From Metaphire vulgaris (Eukaryota > Annelida > Clitellata > Crassiclitellata > Megascolecidae), in assembly GCA_018105865.1 (NCBI GenBank), contig CM030836.1:19004003-19068002 (forward strand): a stretch of DNA of 64,000 nucleotides, in the 5' to 3' direction. Positions 1-11,502 of the stretch are shown in pieces. Both the position numbers and the translations under genes were made by a program. Numbering within the stretch: position 1 is the first letter of the stretch; each line of letters begins with the position of its first letter. The notes below the pieces were generated by a model. The model was not told where the DNA came from. It made no database searches and saw nothing but the letters and a program-made list of their open reading frames with translations.

Positions 1-204
1 ACGTATACGTCTATATAGGGGGCGTAGCGACGAGGGCGGTATATCGGTATATACCCCCCTTAAAAAATCAGACTACCTTAACATTTTAAAGTGTTTTTTA
101 AAGATTTTCATTAAGTTTTTTTTAAAGATTCATACCCTCCCCAGGGCTTTTTTGTAAAAAAAATTTTCCGGAGCGTAACAGTCAGGAAGTCATTTGTCAC
201 GTAG

Positions 205-205
<1 letters not shown>

Positions 206-252
<47 letters not shown>
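206..252. repeat. TA microsatellite
   Basis: Pure TA run followed by GATA units. The flanks (250-360) are duplicated at about 1145-1290. Confidence 0.95.
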
Positions 253-258
<6 letters not shown>

Positions 259-786
259 ATCAATACAATACAACAATGTATAGATAGATAGATAGATAGA
301 TATAGTTCTAAATTTTCTATTTAATAATTTAATTTTGAAAAAAACAGTTTTCGGATTTTCCGGAACGCAAGGATTAGTGCTACAGTAGGCTGATATGCAA
401 AATTCAGAAGAGTGATGAAACATTTTAAAACCACATTTTCGTGTGTCCCCAGCTTAGCTGAGTTAAACCGTACTAGAATTGTCAATGTATTCTTCCTCAA
501 ATTTATTTTAGAGCATTCGAAATGCCCCGAAAAAATGGTGAGCCATTTGAAACGACACTATATAAAGTCTTTCAGAAATCTGTTCTTTGTCAAATGTCTG
601 AAAAATCGAACGAGAGATAAGAAGGGGTCTAGAGATAGCTGGTTCTTGTATGACAAGTTCTATAGACCACAAAAATATCATATAATTGATACCCTGTTTA
701 CGGGCCTTTTTATTTTCCGGAGTGCAACAGTCGGAAGTCACGTCACTTGTCAACATGACGTATGTCACGTAGTCATATACTGTATA

Positions 787-901
787 TCAAAAGTGCTTGA
801 TATTCAGAATTTTCCCTGTTGTATTCGCTATTGCGTAAATTGGACATTTTTACACTACAGAGAATGGTATTGACAGACGTGTGACTGGCTAGCACTTTTG
901 A
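787..901. mobile_element. 115-bp TIR unit, copy 1
   Basis: Perfect 11-bp inverted ends TCAAAAGTGCT / AGCACTTTTGA. Part of a roughly 178-bp two-copy tandem repeat (about 784-1138). Confidence 0.75.
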
Positions 902-965
902 CAGGCAAGTGAAGAGCACCTAGTAATCAAGTTTTTTGAAAAATTAGGCCACTATCTCTTTTATA

Positions 966-1080
966 TCAAAAGTGCTTGACATTCAGAATTTTCCCTGTGG
1001 TATTCGCTATTGTGTAAATTGGACATTTTTACACTACAGAGAATGATATTGGCAGACGTGTGGATGGCTAGCACTTTTGA
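966..1080. mobile_element. 115-bp TIR unit, copy 2
   Basis: The same 11-bp inverted ends and the same 115-bp length as copy 1, with scattered substitutions. Confidence 0.75.
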
Positions 1081-1958
1081 CAGGCAAGTAAAGAGGACCT
1101 AGATATCACGTTTTTTCAAAAATTAGGGCATTATCCCTTGTACAGTATATATATATAATACATAATTATATATATAATGAATATAGTCAATACAATACCA
1201 CAATGTATAGATAGATAAATATAGTTCTACATTTTCTATTTATTAGTTTTATTTTGCAAAAAAAGTTTTCGGATTTTCGGGAACGCGGTCCGGATTTCCC
1301 GGAGCGGCGCTCCGCCTCGCTCCGGCACAAAAAAAGCCCTTCCCTCCTCAAATCACATTATATCCCACCCCCAAATCAAAGTCCTGGCTACGCCCCTGCA
1401 ATAGACGAAATATTGAAACGCGCAGAGAAGCTTCTGCTTCAAATGGCAATATACAGCAAAGCCGCAAAGGAGAAAATGTGCAGGCTGCAAACGGGCGCAA
1501 ATACTCTGTTGATACCAGGGACACTAGAGGCTCGGTCGAAAGTCCCGACGGAACCAGTTGGCCGCGGTAGAAATGCGTGATTGTTTTCACATTAAACAAT
1601 CCTTTAATTCTGACCGTGACGTCGACAGTTCGTATTCTCGGGATCTCTTGCGATTCGATCAGCCTAACGTACGAAATAAATTAAAGACACAATGCGCTTT
1701 TTAGGCTTTCGTGTGCCTGTCTATCGTTTGCAAGCTTAAAATTGTATAGGTTCGAGTAAGCTTAGATGCTTAGAATGTACGGTGGGCAAACTTTCATCTC
1801 AGTTTTTAGACGAAAGATGAATGTTGCCGCGTCCAAATTATGAAACTATATAGACAATGTTTAAAAATCTCGTAGTAACAAGAAATAATCGAGGAGATGT
1901 GCAAATTTATAAAATCGTTGAGCAAATTTTACAAGTTTGTACTTTAGACGACTCGGCA

Positions 1959-1960
<2 letters not shown>

Positions 1961-2020
<60 letters not shown>

Positions 2021-2044
2021 TATATAATTATGTATATATGTAGG

Positions 2045-2097
<53 letters not shown>
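1961..2097. repeat. Paired TA microsatellites
   Basis: Two TA runs (1961-2018, 2047-2097) separated by a short spacer with TAGGCC. Confidence 0.95.
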
Positions 2098-2100
<3 letters not shown>

Positions 2101-2225
2101 ACTGATGCGTTTCGAACAGCCGCTGCGTGACAGAGTGAGATGTAGGCCCAGTAATGTAATGTAATGTGGAAATTGTATAGCGCCTCTTCTATTTCTACTC
2201 AGAGGCGCTCCTGGCATTGCATTGG
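2094..2225 (+). repeat. Dispersed repeat upstream of HCN exon a
   Basis: Begins CACTGATGCGTTTCGAACAG after a TA run and ends in GGCGCTCCTGGCATTGC. A close copy at 3625-3735 precedes HCN exon b by about 30 bp, and an inverted partial copy lies at about 22357-22430. Confidence 0.8.
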
Positions 2226-2318
2226 CGTCGCAGGAGGAGAAAGTAAAGTGAGACTTTAGTTAAATACAGACGGTAAAAGAGAGTTATATGGAAATGCTTC
2301 GGTATACTTCCTTTGCAG

Positions 2319-2482
2319 ATTCTACTGGGACCTATTCATGCTGCTTCTGTTGATGGCCAATCTAATCGTTCTGCCCGTTACCATTTCCTTCTTCAACGAC
2401 GACTTCAGCATCCAAAATATCGTTTTCAACAGTTTTTCCGACACCGTCTTCCTTCTCGATTTGCTGATAAACTTCAGAACCG
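2319..2482 (+). CDS. HCN: HCN exon a: S1 and S2
   Basis: Acceptor ctttgcag at 2311-2318, donor GTGACT at 2483. Enters in phase 2 and leaves in phase 1. Encodes the FYWDLFML start of S1, the S1-S2 loop and the [12 protein letters not shown] end of S2, all HCN hallmarks. An AAT microsatellite begins about 20 bp after the donor. Confidence 0.93.
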
Positions 2483-2516
2483 GTGACTATAGGAATATAA
2501 TAATAATAATAATAAC

Positions 2517-2567
<51 letters not shown>

Positions 2568-2618
2568 TGTATTTTAAGTGGCTTAAAAGTAGTCCTCTTG
2601 TGTTGAAACACACTATAT

Positions 2619-2686
<68 letters not shown>

Positions 2687-3572
2687 ACAGCCAATATATC
2701 TGCGATTGGCCAATATACAGGTATCTGGTTCTGGATGTAATAAAATTGCTCAAGGATTTGCTGTCTGCGGTGGTAGGGCTATATTTGAACCCCGTGGCTA
2801 ATGACAATTAATTTAGCAATGAACATTTTATAATGAACAACAGAAAATAGTGAATTGACCAATGGTCGAATCGCCCGTTGCAGGATTATTGGGGTTTAAC
2901 CGTCCACGGGGAAGAAGTCCCCCGCCCGCACCCCAATAGGTTTCGAAAGTTATGATCTCCAGTCGCTCGTATAATTCACGTATTTCTCTTCGAATATTCG
3001 ATCTACTCCCTCAAAAAAAATCCTCAAGGATTCTGCCCATATTCCACGATCGGGACCCCATCCAGAATAGGGGGGATGTTTTTACACCCTCTAACACCCC
3101 AAACCCCTCCCCTATTTCAGACCAACGCCCCTCCCCCAACTCCCCCAATCTGAGCCAGAGGTGACCTTTTTTGGTTGTAAGACTTTTTCGGCAGAGAAAG
3201 ACATCCCAGAATATAGTCTACCGACCAAAGTGATACCCCAGATTGATAATCCTAAAAATAACCCTGGGCGGACTTCTCGTGTATTGCCCCCTCCGTTGCT
3301 GCCAGTGGCGGCTCCAGGATTTGGCAAGTGGGGGCCGTTGGGGTGGCAACTTCTAATCATGGGGAACCAACCATTTGTTGTTTAATGTATGTAGCATTAA
3401 GTATAGGGTCCCAACAGGGGGGCCACTGGGGCGGCCAGGCACTCAATAAGGGGGACACGGGCCCCTGACCTCCCCCCAGTGGAGCCGCCACTGGTTGCTG
3501 CGCCAACGAAGAAAATCAGTGTCAAATTCAATGAAATTTACTTTAGAACGCTCTTTAGTATATATAATTATG

Positions 3573-3628
<56 letters not shown>

Positions 3629-4723
3629 TGATGCGTTTCGAACAGCCGCTGCGTGACAGAGTGAGATGTAGGCCTAATGTAATGTAATGTAATATGGAAA
3701 TTGTATAGCGCCTTTTCTATTTCTACTCAGAGGCCTACTGTATTATTATCTGTTCTTCGAATAGGAATCATTGCGGACAATTTTGCGGACGAGGTCATCT
3801 TGGACCCGAAGGAGATCGCAGAACGCTACCTGAAGTCATTTTTCGTCGTGGATCTGATCAGTTCCATTCCGATCGACTACATCCTCCAGAGCCTGTGGCC
3901 GGCCGAGATGGGAGTGACGCAGATATTCCACGCAGGTGAATCAGACAGGTGAATCGGTGCACAAGATGGAGTGGAGGTGCTAAACGACTGATGATCGTGA
4001 TTAATTAATCATGAATTAATTAATAATTAAATCAAGATTTAAAACATTTCTCACTATGCTACGGCGACTCTATCTTACTGTATCATCATTATCATCATCA
4101 TCATCATCATCATTGTCGTCGTCGTCGTCATCATCGTCATCATCATCATCATCATCATCGTCGTCGTCGTGGAACTTCCATAGCGCCATTTTAGTAAGTA
4201 GTGTTCTTGACACCAGTCGATGGTCGCTCCTTGCTTTGCATCTTCAGTTAGTATTTTAGTTTGTGCTGACCTGTCGACCTGTTTATTATGCAATTAGGTC
4301 GGGCGTTGCGTATGGTTCGTCTGGTGAAGCTGCTGAGTTTGCTGCGGTTACTGCGTCTGTCGCGTCTCGTTCGATACGTCAACCAATGGCAAGAGGTAGT
4401 TAATAGTTATATGGGTCAGGTCGATTATTACCAATGTCGCAAGACGCAAATGTGGATCGAGTCAACGACTATAATGGCGACATTTACTGCAATTAACCTA
4501 CGGATTTCAGCTTCTATAGCGTCATTGTTAGCACACTTGGCGTCAGTCGACGGTAGCTACGAAGTAAATCTACGGTCTGTAGGCCTGTGCAATTTAAAGC
4601 TTTCAATTATAGTCAATATAGTGGACAATTTGTCAATTGTCGCTAATTTGATGTTCCTGATTGGCGCCATATTGTCCTCTGCTATACGAAAATCCCATTT
4701 TGCTTTCAAAAAGACATAGGCTA

Positions 4724-4805
<82 letters not shown>

Positions 4806-7800
4806 ACTAAGCTAGATAATGCCTATCTTCGCACAAATATTGGTTGTCTTAGTATATTAGGCTAATGCTGTCGATTGAATTAGAAAAACATGTAACGAAT
4901 AGGCTTTTCCATTTCTTGTCTCATTGATTTTGGATTTAAGGGAAGGGGATAAGGGGAGAATGGGACAGGACACGTTTCCCAGCGTTATTGTCCCTAATGG
5001 CCCTACTGTAAAGGGCACCCAGAGAACGGTCAGACAATCAGCTCCTATAAAGGCAATCCTAGATAAGTCGATACCGTTTGAGCTGTCTATCTAGTTAATG
5101 GCGTTATATTGAATCTAATCCCTTTAATGCATCTCACGAGAACATCAAATCCAAGGTCCCCCACTCCCGAAAAACAAGCGTCATGATCATATATGTATAT
5201 ATGTGTATATATAGCCTATATATATATATATATATGATATATATATTATATATATATATATATAATAATCGCACGGGATAATGATATATAAGTAATTATC
5301 AATGGATGATGGTGTGCAGATAATTACTGTATATTCATGTGATTCTCAGATGCAGGCATTCAAAGTGAAAATGAACTTTTGTAGCGCTTGTCTGGTGCTG
5401 ATATATTCTGATATTCTCCACAGTCTACAGAGTATATATGCCTATATATATAGACAACCAATATATATATAAGCAAATATGGAATGGAGACTAGAAGAAC
5501 TTGAAAACAAAACTGTTTTTGGCCAGATTTCGCGCATAAGACTTTTATATAGATTTGCATTTTTTATCTAGATTTATCCTATGTTATCGCGCTCAGTTTG
5601 GATTCGGTATTTTTCGAATATATGAATCGCGATTAATTATTTGACTGATTAGGCCAGGCCTACTGGTAGAAAATCAGGTAGTCTAAAGGTGATCCACACA
5701 CACACACGCACAGCATCCAATAGAATGCGCCGTCGAGTTTTCACTAGAAAAAACGCAAGTTTTATATTATTTCATCGCAAATCACTTGTTTCAGAGCGTG
5801 AACAAATAGTCGAACGATAAGGAACGGCAAATGAGGACGCACGTATACAACCAAAACATGTAAATTGTAACGCGAATGCTGTAATTTTACCGCGGACCGT
5901 TCGTTGGTTACCCCAGCGCCGAAGCATATCTATACATGTATATTGTATATATATATATATATATACGCATGCCGGGGACTGATTGAGTGAACGATGAGTT
6001 GGCGTGAAGGTTGCCTTTTTCGTACGAAATGATCCTCGACCGCATGGTTGCATGGTTCACACGATGCGTCCCGACTTTAGTTCCACGGCAATGAATCTCC
6101 GCGCCCTGACATTCAATTTTCGCAGCTTGCTTCCGTTCGGCGTTCGACGCTGCAGAATCCAATCAGGAAAAGTTCGGACGAAATGGAGAAAAGGCGAATC
6201 GGAACAGAACTGCGACAAGGAGAAACCGGAAATCTTGTTTAGTTTATAGGCAAATGAACGAATCTCCAGCGTCTGTATACTGTACGCAGTGTACAGTTTT
6301 GCGAAAAAGCTTCGTTTTGTATGTATTCGAGTCTACGGTTTTACGTGTTTCTGTTAGACGTAAATCGACGGCAAAGTAACCTAAAGGGCGGTGGAGAATT
6401 CTCCTGTATTTTCATAAAACAAATGACTTCATAAAGAGGACCAAAATAAACGAGAAGGTTGCGCTATAGAAGCGAATTGACACTATACCAAGCGTAAAAC
6501 GCTCTCGACTTTTCATGGTCTTTCTTCCCAGTTTCTGCGCTATATAAATTGACTTATACTAACTACTGACAACTAAACCCAATCCATACATAAACCGCAT
6601 GATTAGTGCGTTCTGATGTCGTTTTAAATCCGTGATTTAGGCCTACGTAATTCCAACTAAAATTGACTAAAATTAATTATTATCGTTTGTTCACTCCATC
6701 CGAATCCAGTCTATGATTGGCAAGCTTTGGCGTATGCACACGGCTACGGGGGGGGGGCGGGCACAGAGGTCCGGCCCCTATTCTGGATGGATACTCGAAG
6801 AGAACAACTCCTTAGCGACCTTAATTAAATAATGTCTTCGTCGGAGGTCTTTTTCCCGAAAATGTCGATACCCCACCCCCTATTTCGGAAACCTGGCTAC
6901 GCCGCTGTTGTCAAATTACAGCGTAAAATGATCCTTCTAATGAATACCTTACCGACTGCTTTTATTAAACAAGTCAGTTGAACCAGTCTGAAAAGTGCCG
7001 ATAGAAAAGTGCCGATTGAAAAGTGCCGATAGAAAAGTGCCGATCAGTGGCGTAACGTGGGGGCCGGGGCATTGAAAAGAGGGGTCTAAGCGATTAACCC
7101 TAACTTCCTTAACCCTAACCATAGAAGTAAACGTGCTGATGACCTTTTTTTTTTTGCTCGTCAGGGTAAAAAGGAGGCGATGACCGCTCGTCAGCCCGGA
7201 AAAATTTGCCGACAAAGATGCCCCCCGGGCCCCCAAAAGTCACGTTACGCCACTGGCCTGCATGGTTCTCGTTTTGCGTTTTAGTTCCTTACGGTGGCCG
7301 GAAAGTTCCTGCGTTTCATCAACATCGTCGGCTTCATGCTGCTGGTCGCTCACTGGAACGGATGCCTCCAGTGGCTAGTACCGATGCTCCAGGAATACCC
7401 GCCCGACTCGTGGGTCGCCCTCGAAGAACTGGGGGTGAATTTCTCAAACTCAGAGATTTGCCTTTACATCGTCAGGTTCTAGACATCTCTAAGCGCAATT
7501 CACTGACGATTTCATATATCAATACAGAATGCACAATACAGTAGTCTACATACGTGTAACCAGTTAAACTTTGTGTGCCTCCTTCCCTTAGGGCAGCCAC
7601 GAGTCACCGTAGGAAGGGTGGGTAGGCCAGGCCAGTGGCGGCTCTAGGATTTGGCAAGTGGGGGCCGTTGGGGGCAACTTCTAATCATGGGGGCCAACCA
7701 TTAGTTGTTTAATGTATGTAGCATTAAGTATGGGTCCCAACTGGGGGCCACTGGGGCCAGGCTCTCAATTCTGGCTGGAGCCGCCACTGGGCCAGGCCCG

Positions 7801-10474
7801 CTATTCTGGCTGGGATCGGTCGTGGGATTTGCGCAAAATCGACCACGAATTTTATTCTCGCCTCTAATATTTATTTTAAAAAATGTTTTTTGAGTCCAAA
7901 ATAAATGACAAAAGTAGTATACTTATGATTTTTTCAGTAGTTTGGTATCATAGATAAATGCATCGTGCAGTCTAGTTAACAGTAACTGGCAGTTTTTTTT
8001 CCAGTAGGCTTATAGTGTCTCTGCTTTGACTTTCTTTTACTGTAGGAGGCCGACTGGACGGAACAGTACATGTGGTCGTTGTTCAAGGCCCTGTCACACA
8101 TGCTGTGCATCGGGTACGGACGCTACCCGCCGCAGAGCATCACCGATGTCTGGCTCACTATGGTCAGCATGCTCATCGGAGCAACGTGCTACGCCATGTT
8201 GGTTGCACACGCAACGACTCTCATCCAGTCCGCCGACACTTCGAAACGACTCTACAGGGAAAAGGCAAGAAAGAAGAAGTCGAGACGTTTAACCCATTAA
8301 CTGGGGATCCTTCCCAGATATATCCGTCCATTTTACATTGAGTTACGGTTAAATACACGGTTAAGGGGTTAGACACTCATCTTAGAACCCCAAATGAACG
8401 GGGCGTACCGAAGGTATTTGCCAGCGCCGAATTACCCATTAGGCAGAGTAGGCAACTGCCTATGGGCCCCGCGACTTTTAGGGGCCCCACAAGTCAAGAC
8501 AGTGACGAAAGAAATTTGTTACTTACTTATTCTTAAGAATAGCGCTATGCGAAAGGAAGGCACGTGACGACGCTGACGTCATACAATAACGTTTACACTT
8601 CAATGACGTTCTAGTAGTCATTAGGGGCCTGGCCCCCGGGGCCCCAAAAGTTTGACTGCCTATGGGCCTCCACGGTGCTTAATCCGGCACTGGTATTTGC
8701 CCCTCCCCAATGACAGCGTGTCAGAAAAATAAATCGGCAGGTTAACAGATTTTAAATAAATAAAAAAATTAAAATAATGGTTTATTTCTAACAGAACGTC
8801 ATACCAGTTACATACATACAGTAAGTACATCCTCAATTGCTCACATTTAACATCCATTAGAGCACAGAAAAAACTAGAGCAAAGAGAATTATTCCAATGA
8901 TATAAATCATTATGATCATTGTAATCGTTATAATGTTGGAAAGTATAGGCACCAAAAGAGAACACAGTACCCGCAGATAGGTATCTATAATATAGGTAAA
9001 GTACTGTATGTCAATATCAATAGAAAATGACAGAGGTACGTCGCGTTACGAACGGAGAAAGGGGTCAAAAAAGTGCTAAAATCGCGTTACGTCATTTATG
9101 GACGACCCCTAATAACTGCGTACTAAACTTTAGGGGTGCCTTCATTTGTTTCAAGGTGTGTGTAGAATATAGATATGAATTTCTTTTCATATAGGAATAA
9201 TATTAAGATGAACGGTTTGCCGGTTTTTCCGAACAGATCAAACAGACCGAGGAATACATGTCTTACCGCAAACTGCCTCGGCATCTACGCGAGAAGATCT
9301 GTCGATACTACGAACACAAGTACCAGGGAAAAGTCTTCCACGAAAAACGGATACTGGACGAGCTGAACCACTGTCTTCGACAGGTGAGCTTTATGACTCA
9401 CCGTCAAGGACGTTTATTTATGGTGCGCCGTATTAGGCCTATAAACGCGTGACACTACTCGCTCGTGTCCTCTGTATGCTTATCTATAGAATCGAAAACG
9501 GTGAAGTTTTTTTACTGTAATTTTCTAATGAGTGGACGAGGGGCGTGTGCCAATTAACCCCTTAACAATTAATTTTACATTGAGTTACAGTTAAATACAC
9601 GGTTAAGGGGTTAACGTGGAATTCGCACAGCCTACCCTGTATGTGGTTCTTACGGTTCGTCAACTCGTGAAAAGAAATGCCTACAAAATGTTGAATATTT
9701 ATGCGTTTGTCCCTTTCTTGCGCTGTCGACGACGATGGAAATTATTTCCAGCTGGTAAGAAGTTAATTTCAAACGACTCGCAGAGACTGCTTTAAGAAAA
9801 ATGTATCACTGCACTAAACTCAGAAAATTTGTGGACGTCCGCGCAAAAACAAGCAAAAAAAGGTCGTCCGGAAAACTTATCACTGCCCTGAGCACAGAAA
9901 ATTACATTTTACCACTGCATATTTTCATTTTATCGCTGTACATTTTGTGTATCACTGCACGTTAAAACAGGCCCTGCTAGTAGTATAGTAACGAAAGTGT
10001 TATTTCTTTGCGTATTTGCTTATACTTATCTGTGATTAATTGATTTGGCGTTGCTATAGGAAATCGTGAACTACAACTGTCGGTCTCTGGTCGCATCGGT
10101 GCCTTTCTTTGCCGATTCGGATCCGAATTTCGTCTCGGAGGTAGTTACACAACTCGAATTCGAGGTCTTCCAACCGGGCGACCTGATCATCAGAGAGGGA
10201 ACAATCGGTCGGAAGATGTACTTTATACAAGAGGGCGTCGTCGACATCGTTACCAAGGACGGTCAACTGATTACCAGCTTACGCGATGGAGCGTACTTTG
10301 GAGGTGGCATATGACAGAGAATACTTAGGGCCTATATACGGTTTTCATTTTGAGTAATAAGTATCGAACATTTACCGCCATTAATTAACCACTTCGGTAC
10401 CGAGTATTTTTCCTATATTAGACCTTCCCCCCTTCGAGCACGGGTTATTTTTAGTGATGTGTGGTTAATTTTCT

Positions 10475-10550
<76 letters not shown>

Positions 10551-11236
10551 CACTTCTACAGCACCAGTTCTAATACCCAAGGGTATCAATCGACGGTATT
10601 TCAAATCCATCCGCAAAAGACCAGGTCATTTAGCTTTTTGTGGAAAAGGGTCGCGAAGAAAAACGCTACATGGTATTTCAATGCGTTTATCGTAGGCCTA
10701 CAACAAAACTTGAAGCTTGTATCGATCGTCTGTCCAATAGGCTCTATAAAAACAAAATCCCAAGAAAATAAGTACGTTTTTCCTGGTACTTAGTACCGTA
10801 GACCATTAAATTTGCTGACACTAACAGGGCAAGTTTTTCTCGTGACATCTGTCGGCGTCATCTTGTGCGTCTTTAAATCTATCACGCTAAGCCTTAAAAA
10901 CCAACGTACGGAAAATATTATAGCAAATGCCACTGTAGAAAAGAAATGGTTAGAAAAGAAATAGAATTGTTAAATTATTTGGCGCCAGGGGCGTAGCGAC
11001 GAGGGGTATACGAGGGGTAGACAGTATACCTTCCCCCAGAATCAGTCTACCGTAAAGTTTTTATGTGATTTATATGTAATTATATGCGGTTTAAAATACG
11101 ATTTATGCGGTTTATAGTTAAGATTTATACCCCCAAAAATGTTTATACCTACCCAAATCAAATCCCTGGCTACGCCCCTCTTTGGCGCAGCCTTTTACAA
11201 TCTATGATGAATTTCGCTTCAGTTTTTAGTATATCA

Positions 11237-11267
<31 letters not shown>

Positions 11268-11436
11268 AAGAAGAAGAAGAAGAAGAAGAAGAAGAAGAAG
11301 AAGAAGAAGAAGAAGAAGAAGAAGGAACGGTTCTCAGTTGCACTGAAGACATATTTATTCAACATTTCATTTCCATTTATGTAAAGTGCTCTTGCTTTTG
11401 GCATCTAGCTATGTTATAGCACTATAGAATTGTCGA

Positions 11437-11502
<66 letters not shown>

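Larger units (their letters stand above)
1..2318. other. Repeat-rich DNA upstream of first visible HCN exon
   Basis: No exon of the HCN N-terminus found. Holds a family C MITE start (about 16-35) and end (about 1385-1398), TA runs, the two 115-bp TIR units and a duplicated block (250-360 and 1145-1290). Presumably HCN intron. Confidence 0.6.

Noticed and set aside
16..1398. One 1.4-kb family C transposon spanning both end fragments
   Set aside because: The two ends match family C, but the flanks show no shared 8-bp duplication, so they may belong to different insertions.
4288..4719. Plus-strand frame extending HCN S4 by over 100 codons
   Set aside because: Read-through of the exon c donor into an intron; the S5 exon at 7285 joins in frame instead.
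7045..7255. Target-site duplication for this MITE
   Set aside because: Flanks GTGCCGAT and GCCTGCAT do not match well enough; the element call rests on its terminal repeats only.
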